Shown: positions 9,022-16,219 of the stretch, in pieces
Layout of the letters: the number at the start of each line of letters is the position of its first letter
Numbering within the stretch: the stretch's first letter is position 1
Source: Eubacterium sp.
GTDB lineage: Bacteria > Bacillota > Clostridia > Lachnospirales > Lachnospiraceae
Reading direction: 5' to 3'
Length of the DNA stretch: 64,000 bases
Assembly: GCA_017475235.1 (NCBI GenBank)
Contig: JAFVGA010000006.1
Location: forward strand, 124,001-188,000
The notes under the pieces: model-generated
Told to the model about the DNA's origin: nothing
The model's input: the letters and a program-made list of their open reading frames with translations, nothing else
Databases searched by the model: none
Translations under genes and position numbers: made by a program

Positions 9022-10809
9022 ATGAGCATAATTAAGTTAGATCAAAACACAATAAATCATATTGCCGCAGGTGAAGTGATCGATAGACCTTCATCTATTG
9101 TTAAAGAGCTTGTAGAAAACAGTATTGATGCTAACGCCACAAATATCTCTGTTGAGATTAAAGATGGTGGCATATCTTTAATTCGAATCACTGACAATGG
9201 CGATGGTATTGAAGAGGGCGATATTAAGCTTGCTTTTGAGAGACATTCTACAAGTAAGATTAAAGATACTGTTGATTTGGCTTCAATCAGTTCACTTGGT
9301 TTTAGAGGTGAGGCGCTTTCGAGTATTGCAGCCGTATGTCAGGTTGAACTTATCACTAAGACAAAAGATGCAATGACTGGATACCGCTACAGAATTGAGG
9401 GCGACGAAGAAAAAGCCTTCGAAGAAATCGGTGCACCAGACGGCACCACATTTATTGTGCGAAACATTTTCTTTAACACCCCAGCTCGTAGAAAGTTTTT
9501 AAAGACTGCTAGTACTGAGTCTGGATATATTTCAGAGATTATTGAAAAAATTGCTTTGTCTCATCCTGAGATTAGTTTTACATTTATCAATAATGGAAAG
9601 ACTAGAATCTATACTCCGGGAAATTGCAATTTAAAAGATACAATTTATTCAATTTATGGAAAAGAGATTACCGATAATCTAGTTGAAGTAAATTATAAAG
9701 ATGAAAATATTGAGATATCTGGATTTGCTGGAAAGGCAATTATATCTAAAGGAAATAGATCGAATGAGAACTATTTTATAAATGGTCGTTACATTAAGAG
9801 TGAAATCATTTCTAAAGCAATCGAAGAAGGATACAAGTTTATTTTGATGCAACACAAGTATCCATTTACAGTTATTAATTTCAATATCGATAACAAATAT
9901 ATAGATGTGAATGTGCATCCGTCAAAGATGGAGCTTAGATTCTGTAACGCACCTGAGATTTACCCAGTGATTGTAGAGACAGTTAAGGATGCATTAACAG
10001 AAAAAGAAAATATCATTGATGCCAAGATTGATGATGAAAAACAAGTAGAAAAGAAAATAGATAGAAAACCAGAACCTTTTGAAACTAAAAGAAATAAGGT
10101 TGAAGTTAAAGAAGAGATTAAACCTGAAAAGGTTAGCAATAAACCGAAAGTCAATTATGAAAATATAAAACCTAAAAAAGATGAAGAAGTTCATGAGCAA
10201 ATGACTTACGATTTCTTGTCTGAGGAAGCCAGACCAAAGCACAAAATTATCGGTCAGGTTTTTGAGACATATTGGATTGTAGAGTATGAAGATGAAATGT
10301 TTATTATTGACCAGCATGCTGCTCACGAGAAAGTAAATTTTGAAAGACTTATGAAAAGATTTGAGAACAATGATATTTCATCTCAAACATTAACTCAACC
10401 AATCATTCTAAATCTATCTATGAAGGATGCAAATATTGTTGAGCAGTATTTGGATAATTTCAATGAGATTGGATTTGTAATTGAACCATTCCAGGGAACA
10501 GACTTTGCAGTGCGCGCAGTTCCAAGCGAACTATACACATTGGATAGTGAAGATGTACTTATGGACATCATAGATAGTTTTACAGCAGAGATTGGAAGTA
10601 TGGTTCCAAATATTATCACAGAAAAGATTATGTCTATGTCTTGTAAGGCTGCGATTAAAGGAAACACTAAGATTTCCTTCGCCGAGGCCGACGCATTAAT
10701 AGACGAGTTATTATCTTGTGAAAACCCATACAACTGTCCGCACGGCAGACCAACAATAATTAAAATGTCTAAAGAAGAACTTGAAAAGAAGTTTAAGAGA
10801 ATTGTGTAA
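9022..10809 (+). CDS. mutL: DNA mismatch repair protein MutL
   Basis: A 595-residue partner of MutS. The N-terminal GHKL ATPase has ELVENSIDA, DNGDGI and the lid GFRGEALSSIA; the transducer domain follows to about residue 330. A Lys/Glu-rich linker (about 340-400) leads to the C-terminal dimerisation and endonuclease domain. That domain keeps the metal-binding endonuclease motif DQHAAHEKVNFE (residues 430-441) and a CPHGRP segment near the end, so this is a nicking MutL, as expected in bacteria without MutH. The ATG is one base after mutS. It shares one base with miaA. Confidence 0.97.
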   Translation: MSIIKLDQNTINHIAAGEVIDRPSSIVKELVENSIDANATNISVEIKDGGISLIRITDNGDGIEEGDIKLAFERHSTSKIKDTVDLASISSLGFRGEALSSIAAVCQVELITKTKDAMTGYRYRIEGDEEKAFEEIGAPDGTTFIVRNIFFNTPARRKFLKTASTESGYISEIIEKIALSHPEISFTFINNGKTRIYTPGNCNLKDTIYSIYGKEITDNLVEVNYKDENIEISGFAGKAIISKGNRSNENYFINGRYIKSEIISKAIEEGYKFILMQHKYPFTVINFNIDNKYIDVNVHPSKMELRFCNAPEIYPVIVETVKDALTEKENIIDAKIDDEKQVEKKIDRKPEPFETKRNKVEVKEEIKPEKVSNKPKVNYENIKPKKDEEVHEQMTYDFLSEEARPKHKIIGQVFETYWIVEYEDEMFIIDQHAAHEKVNFERLMKRFENNDISSQTLTQPIILNLSMKDANIVEQYLDNFNEIGFVIEPFQGTDFAVRAVPSELYTLDSEDVLMDIIDSFTAEIGSMVPNIITEKIMSMSCKAAIKGNTKISFAEADALIDELLSCENPYNCPHGRPTIIKMSKEELEKKFKRIV

Positions 10810-11747
10810 TGAAGAATTTAGTTGTAATAACTGGGCCTACAGCAGTGGGTAAAACTGATATTTCAATTAAGCTCGCCAAAAAAATTGATGGCGAGATTAT
10901 TAGTGCCGATTCAATTCAAGTTTATAAAGGTTTAGACATTGGCTCAGCCAAGATAACTGAAGAAGAGATGGATGGGGTTAAACACTATTTGATTGATGTG
11001 TTAGACCCAACTGAAGATTTTGATATTTATACATTTAAGAAGATGGCAGAAGAAGCTATTGATGAAATATATGCCAAGGGCAAGACTCCGATTATTGTTG
11101 GTGGAACCGGTTTTTATATTCAATCAGTTTTGTATGATATTGATTTTGAAGAGACTCATGTTGATATGCAATACAGAAAAGAGTTAGAGGAATTAGTTGG
11201 ACTATACGGTAATGAATATATTCATAAGATGCTTGAAGAGGTCGATCCGGAATATGCTGCTGGTATTCATCCGAACAATGTAAAACGAGTGATTAGAGCA
11301 TTAGAGTTTTATCATGAAAACAACATGCCTTTGTCGGAGCATAATAGCGAACAGAAGATGAATAAATCACCATACAACTTTGCATACTATGTTTTAAATG
11401 ATGACAGAGAAGTCTTATACGACAGAATTAATAAAAGAGTGGATAAGATGTTTGACAATGGTCTTGTGGACGAAGTCAAAGGTTTAGGTTTGGACGAATC
11501 TAGTCAAAGTATGCAAGGAATTGGATATAAAGAAGTTCTAGAGTATTTGAATGGAAGTATTTCAGAAGATGAATGCAAAGAATTGATTAAGAAAAATACA
11601 AGACATTTTGCAAAACGACAGCTTACATGGTTTAGACATGAAAAAGTTGTACAGATGATTGATTACAGAGACTTTGATAGAGATGTCGATAAAGTTTTAG
11701 AATATATGTTAAATGATTTGAAAGAAAAAACGATATGGAAGAATTAA
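10809..11747 (+). CDS. miaA: tRNA dimethylallyltransferase MiaA
   Basis: A 312-residue enzyme that adds dimethylallyl from DMAPP to A37 of tRNAs reading UNN codons, giving i6A, the substrate of MiaB. Residues 6-15 are the P-loop GPTAVGKTDI; DSIQVYKGLDIGSAK (about 34-48) and GGTGFYIQ (about 97-104) are further family motifs, and MQGIGYKE and KRQLTWFR occur in the C-terminal part. The length is normal. The ATG shares its first base with the mutL stop, so translation is coupled. Confidence 0.97.
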   Translation: MKNLVVITGPTAVGKTDISIKLAKKIDGEIISADSIQVYKGLDIGSAKITEEEMDGVKHYLIDVLDPTEDFDIYTFKKMAEEAIDEIYAKGKTPIIVGGTGFYIQSVLYDIDFEETHVDMQYRKELEELVGLYGNEYIHKMLEEVDPEYAAGIHPNNVKRVIRALEFYHENNMPLSEHNSEQKMNKSPYNFAYYVLNDDREVLYDRINKRVDKMFDNGLVDEVKGLGLDESSQSMQGIGYKEVLEYLNGSISEDECKELIKKNTRHFAKRQLTWFRHEKVVQMIDYRDFDRDVDKVLEYMLNDLKEKTIWKN

Positions 11748-13018
11748 AACAACAATATGAAAACTTAGGAATATCAAATGAAGTGTATGATAAGGCTGAG
11801 AATGTCTTATCACATTTGCATGACGAATTTCACAAAATAGACAAAGTGGCTGAGTACAATCAGTTAAAAGTGATTAAGGCGTTTCAGAACCACAAGATTT
11901 CTGAAGCACACTTTACAACAACGACTGGATATGGATACAACGATTTAGGTCGTGACACTTTGGAAGAAGTTTATGCTGATGTATTTGAAACTGAAGATGC
12001 ATTGGTTCGTCCACAGATTGTAAGTGGAACTCATGCAATCACTTTGGCTTTATCTGCAAATCTTTATCCCGGAGATAAGATGCTTTATATAACAGGTAAA
12101 CCATATGACACTTTGGATGAAGTAATTGGTATTAGAGATAACGAATCTAGTCTTGCCGAGTATGGTATTACTTATGGACAGGTTGATTTGACAGAAGATG
12201 GAGAGTTTGACTTTGACTGTATTAAAGAAGCTATTACAGATAATGTGAAGCTCATTGGAATTCAAAGATCAAGTGGATATGATACAAGACCATCTTTGAC
12301 AGTGGATAAGATTGGCGAAGTTATCAAGTTTATTAAAGATATTAATAAAGACATTATCATAATGGTTGATAACTGTTATGGTGAGTTTGTTGAGATAAAA
12401 GAACCGTCTGAATTTGGCGCAGATATGATTGTAGGATCTTTAATTAAGAATCCAGGCGGCGGACTTGCACCAATAGGTGGATATATTTGTGGAACAAAAG
12501 AGTGCATCAAAAGATGTTCATATAAATTAACATCACCCGGGCTCGGCAAAGAAGTAGGTGCAAACTTAGGAGTTATGAGTTCTTTATATCAAGGATTATT
12601 TATGGCTCCAACAGTTACAGCGTCAGCTCTAAAAGGAGCAATATTTGCTTCATACTTGTTTGATGGATATGGATTCACATTGAATCCCCAAAAGGATGTT
12701 AAAAGAGCTGATATTATTCAATCAATTGAGTTTAACAACCCAGATTGTGTAATAGCTTTCTGTAAAGGAATTCAAGAGGCTGCAGCGGTAGATTCACACC
12801 TAACTCCAGAGCCTTGGGACATGCCAGGATATGATTCTAAGGTCATTATGGCCGCTGGAGCATTCGTTCAGGGTTCATCTATTGAACTAAGCGCAGATGG
12901 GCCTATAAAACCGCCATATGCTGTATATTTCCAGGGTGGTTTAACATTTCCACATGCTAAGTTTGGAATCACAAAAGCGTTCCAAAACCTAGTGGATTTG
13001 GGGTTAATATCACTCTAA
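11735..13018 (+). CDS. Methionine gamma-lyase family PLP enzyme (aluminium-resistance/YnbB-like)
   Basis: A 427-residue fold-type I PLP protein of the family often annotated as aluminium resistance protein or methionine gamma-lyase-like. The stretch SGTHAITLAL (about 92-101) is the cofactor phosphate loop, VDNCYGEF (about 210-217) holds the aspartate that pairs with the pyridine nitrogen, and MIVGSLIKNPGGGLAP (about 230-245) carries the likely Schiff-base lysine. The substrate is not known for most members, so the name is a family label. It overlaps miaA by 13 bases, and this place next to miaA or hfq is common in Firmicutes. Its ribosome site is weak, so translation may depend on miaA. Confidence 0.85.
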   Translation: MEELKQQYENLGISNEVYDKAENVLSHLHDEFHKIDKVAEYNQLKVIKAFQNHKISEAHFTTTTGYGYNDLGRDTLEEVYADVFETEDALVRPQIVSGTHAITLALSANLYPGDKMLYITGKPYDTLDEVIGIRDNESSLAEYGITYGQVDLTEDGEFDFDCIKEAITDNVKLIGIQRSSGYDTRPSLTVDKIGEVIKFIKDINKDIIIMVDNCYGEFVEIKEPSEFGADMIVGSLIKNPGGGLAPIGGYICGTKECIKRCSYKLTSPGLGKEVGANLGVMSSLYQGLFMAPTVTASALKGAIFASYLFDGYGFTLNPQKDVKRADIIQSIEFNNPDCVIAFCKGIQEAAAVDSHLTPEPWDMPGYDSKVIMAAGAFVQGSSIELSADGPIKPPYAVYFQGGLTFPHAKFGITKAFQNLVDLGLISL

Positions 13019-13032
13019 AAATGTGGTAAAAT
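13004..13032 (+). promoter_or_regulatory. Weak candidate promoter for radC
   Basis: TTAATA, 17 bases, then TAAAAT preceded by TG (extended -10). The -35 element is poor and lies in the end of the preceding gene. Confidence 0.35.
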
Positions 13033-13068
13033 ACTAGGAGCCTTTGCTTGGAGAGAGTGGAGGTTCAA

Positions 13069-13755
13069 ATGAATAGAATTAAAGATTTACCAGAAGTTGA
13101 AAGACCATATGAAAAGTGCTTGAAATATGGTGCAAACCATCTATCAGATGCTGAATTGTTAGCTGCAATTCTAAGAACTGGAACGAATGGTTTAAGCGCA
13201 TATGATTTGGCAAATAACATCATTCGGTCAGATGCATCAAAGAACATTTTGTCGATTATGCATCTTTCAAAAGAAGAGTTGCTAAAGATAAAAGGAGTCG
13301 GAAGTGCTAAAGCAGTTCAAATCCTTTGCATTGGTGAATTAGCCCGAAGAATATCTTTAGAGAGGGCTTCTCTAAATTTGAAGATGAATGTTCCGTCTAG
13401 CATTGCAAATTACTACATGGAGCAAGTTAGACATTTGGATAGAGAAGAACTAGTTGTGATTTTTGTCGACACCAAATGCAATATGATTAAAGACATTGTG
13501 ATTTCAAAAGGAAGCATCAATTCATCATTTATTAGTAACAGAGAAATACTGGTTGAAGCACTTAAGTGTGATGCAGTAAACATTATCCTGTTACATAATC
13601 ATCCGAGTGGTGATCCAAGCCCTAGTACGGCTGATATTTCTTCGACGAAGAAGTTAAGGAAAGCTTGTGAACTTGTCGGATTGAGCTTACTTGACCACAT
13701 CATTATCGGCGATAGATGTTACACAAGTTTTATAGAATCAAATATAGATTTTTAG
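13069..13755 (+). CDS. radC: RadC family protein (JAB/MPN domain)
   Basis: A 228-residue protein with an N-terminal helix-hairpin-helix part (LLKIKGVGSAKAVQ, about residues 73-86) and a C-terminal JAB1/MPN metalloprotease-like domain with the zinc motif HNHPSGDPSPSTAD (about 172-185). RadC was once linked to DNA repair; its true role is unsettled. The start is the ATG at 13069 with GTGGAGG in front; a TTG at 13048 is in frame but has no such site. The TAG is followed after 15 bases by mreB, the common order radC-mreB-mreC-mreD in Gram-positive genomes. Confidence 0.92.
   Translation: MNRIKDLPEVERPYEKCLKYGANHLSDAELLAAILRTGTNGLSAYDLANNIIRSDASKNILSIMHLSKEELLKIKGVGSAKAVQILCIGELARRISLERASLNLKMNVPSSIANYYMEQVRHLDREELVVIFVDTKCNMIKDIVISKGSINSSFISNREILVEALKCDAVNIILLHNHPSGDPSPSTADISSTKKLRKACELVGLSLLDHIIIGDRCYTSFIESNIDF
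13638..13652. repeat. CTTCGNCGAAG palindrome, copy 2
   Basis: TTCTTCGACGAAGAA, seven bases per arm; inside radC, in a different reading frame from copies 1, 3 and 4. Confidence 0.7.
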
Positions 13756-13770
13756 TTGAAAGGAAGAGTT

Positions 13771-14805
13771 ATGGCTCTAAGTGTATTTGGAATTGATTTT
13801 GGAACAAACAACATAAAGATTTATAACGGAATTTCAAAAACAATTACTAACGAAAAAAATATCATTGCAATTAAAAATAAAACAGAAGTTCTAGCTTTTG
13901 GCGACGAAGCCTTTAAGATGTACGAAAAAAACCCTGATAACATCATGGTTGATTTTCCTATTAAAGCTGGCGTTATTGCTGACCTAAGTAATATGATGAC
14001 ATTGTTTGAAATGTTCTATAAGAAGTTGCTTGGTTCACGTGGCGGTAAACTAGGAAGATTTTGTGTGGCTGTTCCAGCTGACATCACAGAAGTACAACAG
14101 AAGGCTTTTTATGATGTTGTTTTTAAATCAAATGTTAAAGCTAGAGAGATTAAGATTGTTGAGAAGCCTTTGGCGGACGCAGTTGGACTTGGAATTGATA
14201 TGACAAGTTCTAGAGGAAATATGATTGTTAACATCGGTTCTGACACCACAGAGATTTCAGTTATTTCTAATGGCGGAATTGTTATTAGTAAGATGATTGA
14301 ACTTGGCGGAAATAGAATTGATGAGTTAATAGTTGAAGTTGTTAAGAAGAGATACAACATTTTCATTGGTCTTAAAACTGCTGAAAAGATTAAGATTGCT
14401 TTGGCGGATGCCATGTATGAAGAGACCGACGAAGATAGTGAAGACGAACTAATCTACGTATACGGAAGAAATGCTATTACTGGACTTCCTTCAGAGAGAG
14501 CAATCTCAAAGGAGACAGTTTACCAAGCAATTGAATCATTCTTCGAAGAATTGATCGAGTCAATCAAAAACTTGTTGGAGAGAACACCTCCAGAATTGCA
14601 GGAAGATATTTTAGATATCGGAATGTATTTGACTGGTGGATCTGCAGCTATTAAAAATTTAGATCAATATATTGAAGAGAATACTGACCTAAAAGTAAAC
14701 ACTGTTAAGAATCCAGACCAGACAGTAATTCGTGGACTATCAATGATAGTTTCTGATAATAAGTTTAAAGATTTAATGTATGAGCCAAGAGAGAGTTCTT
14801 TCTAG
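13771..14805 (+). CDS. mreB: Divergent rod-shape protein MreB
   Basis: A 344-residue actin-like protein at the head of the elongation cluster; MreB filaments guide wall synthesis along the cell side. Phosphate loop 1 FGIDFGTNN (about residues 4-12), the KAGVIAD segment, VEKPLADAVG and the C-terminal ERTPPEL...LTGGSAAI are recognisable. It differs from standard MreB in key places: phosphate loop 2, usually DIGGGTTE, reads NIGSDTTE (about 156-163), and the adenine loop GGG reads GGS. An acidic insert EETDEDSEDE lies near 218. ATP turnover may therefore be altered. The ATG at 13771 is preceded by AAAGGAAGAG; a TTG at 13756 is rejected. Confidence 0.85.
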   Translation: MALSVFGIDFGTNNIKIYNGISKTITNEKNIIAIKNKTEVLAFGDEAFKMYEKNPDNIMVDFPIKAGVIADLSNMMTLFEMFYKKLLGSRGGKLGRFCVAVPADITEVQQKAFYDVVFKSNVKAREIKIVEKPLADAVGLGIDMTSSRGNMIVNIGSDTTEISVISNGGIVISKMIELGGNRIDELIVEVVKKRYNIFIGLKTAEKIKIALADAMYEETDEDSEDELIYVYGRNAITGLPSERAISKETVYQAIESFFEELIESIKNLLERTPPELQEDILDIGMYLTGGSAAIKNLDQYIEENTDLKVNTVKNPDQTVIRGLSMIVSDNKFKDLMYEPRESSF

Positions 14806-14830
14806 TTCAATCAAATTGAGGATATAAATT

Positions 14831-15682
14831 ATGAAAAGACAATCAAACCGTAAAATGAATTCAAAAGTAGTATTGTTTATACTAACTATGCTTTGTGTTA
14901 TCTGTTTAATTATTTCAGTAACAGTAAGCAGTTTCTTTGCGCCTGCAAAGACAATAGTTAGTTACACAGTAGTACCACTTCAAAATGGAGTTAATGCCAT
15001 TGGTTCATGGTTTAATAGCAAATCTGATTTGCTCAAATCAATTAGAAAGCTTAAAAATGATAATGCTAAGTTAAAACAAAAGAATGCTGATTTGATTGCA
15101 GAGAACAGTTTGCTATCACAAAACAAATATGAGTTAACAAGACTACGTAATCTTTATTCATTAGATAAGGATTATTCAGAGTATAAAAAGATAGGAGCAC
15201 AGGTAATAGGTAAAGACACAGGTAACTGGTTCAATATCTTTACAATCAACCGCGGAAGCAAAGATGGTATCAAGAAAGATATGAATGTAATCAGTGATGG
15301 TGGTTTAGTTGGCATTGTCTTTGACGTGGGCAAGAACTACGCGAAAGTAAGATCTATTATTGATGATGAGAGTAGTGTTTCGGTTTCATTTGCTGCCACA
15401 TCAGATACAGGTATCGTAAGTGGTGATTTGAAGCTTATGGATGACGGCGTAATGAACATTACAGGAATTAATTCATCTGCAAAAGTATCTGAGGGTGATA
15501 TGGTCGCCACATCTCAAATTAGTGATAAGTTCGTACCTGGAATTTTAGTTGGATACCTAAACAGTGTTAAGAAAGATTCAAACAAGTTAACAAAGTCTGG
15601 AACAATTATTCCTGTTGTGGACTTTCAACATATAAACGAAGTGCTAGTTATCAAAACAACAAAAGAAGAACTAAAGGATTAA
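14831..15682 (+). CDS. mreC: Rod-shape protein MreC
   Basis: A 283-residue bitopic protein of the elongasome that links MreB to the penicillin-binding proteins. One membrane helix spans about residues 13-35, followed by a coiled coil (about 65-100, LRKLKNDNAKLKQKNADL) and the external beta-barrel domain with GLVGIVFDVG and KVRSIIDDESSVSV. The length is normal. GAGGAT lies 8 bases before the ATG. It is in one operon with mreB and mreD. Confidence 0.93.
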   Translation: MKRQSNRKMNSKVVLFILTMLCVICLIISVTVSSFFAPAKTIVSYTVVPLQNGVNAIGSWFNSKSDLLKSIRKLKNDNAKLKQKNADLIAENSLLSQNKYELTRLRNLYSLDKDYSEYKKIGAQVIGKDTGNWFNIFTINRGSKDGIKKDMNVISDGGLVGIVFDVGKNYAKVRSIIDDESSVSVSFAATSDTGIVSGDLKLMDDGVMNITGINSSAKVSEGDMVATSQISDKFVPGILVGYLNSVKKDSNKLTKSGTIIPVVDFQHINEVLVIKTTKEELKD

Positions 15683-15685
15683 TTG

Positions 15686-16219
15686 ATGAAGAAGAAAATT
15701 ATCAAAGTACTGATAATAATTGCGCTAATATTAGTTTGCTTTGTTATTCAGTCATTTTGGTCAAAACAGAATAGTTCGATTGTACCTACACCAAACTTTC
15801 TATTAATACTAGTCTGTATTTTTGGATTCATGAGAGGTTCAAATTACGGATGCGTTATAGGATTGTTCTGTGGTCTCTTAGTTGATTTTGAGTATGCAGA
15901 CATAGTAGGTCTTTATGCATTCCTATATATGATTTGTGGTTTCTTCAGTGGTAAATTGAAGAGACTATTTTATAGTGAAAACGTGTTAATGCCATTACTT
16001 TTAGTTTTCACAAATGATTTTATATACAATCTTGCAGTATACATATTTAGATTCTTACTAAGAAACAAGCAAGATTTTCCATATTACTTTTGGAATAGAA
16101 TACTACCAGAAATGGTAATAACAACTTTTATAATGTTCCTAACATTTAAACTATTCTATAAGTTAAATGAAAAAGTATTTATGAATGAAGAGGAGAAGTC
16201 ATTAAGCTTTGATAAGTGA
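15686..16219 (+). CDS. mreD: Rod-shape protein MreD
   Basis: A 177-residue integral membrane protein with about five hydrophobic helices and a basic N terminus (MKKKIIKVLIIIALILV). The segment VPTPNFLLILVCIFGFMRGS is typical of MreD. It acts with MreC and RodA/PBP2 in side-wall synthesis. The ATG at 15686 lies just after the mreC stop with AAAGGA in front. Its end overlaps the PBP2 start by 11 bases. Confidence 0.88.
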   Translation: MKKKIIKVLIIIALILVCFVIQSFWSKQNSSIVPTPNFLLILVCIFGFMRGSNYGCVIGLFCGLLVDFEYADIVGLYAFLYMICGFFSGKLKRLFYSENVLMPLLLVFTNDFIYNLAVYIFRFLLRNKQDFPYYFWNRILPEMVITTFIMFLTFKLFYKLNEKVFMNEEEKSLSFDK

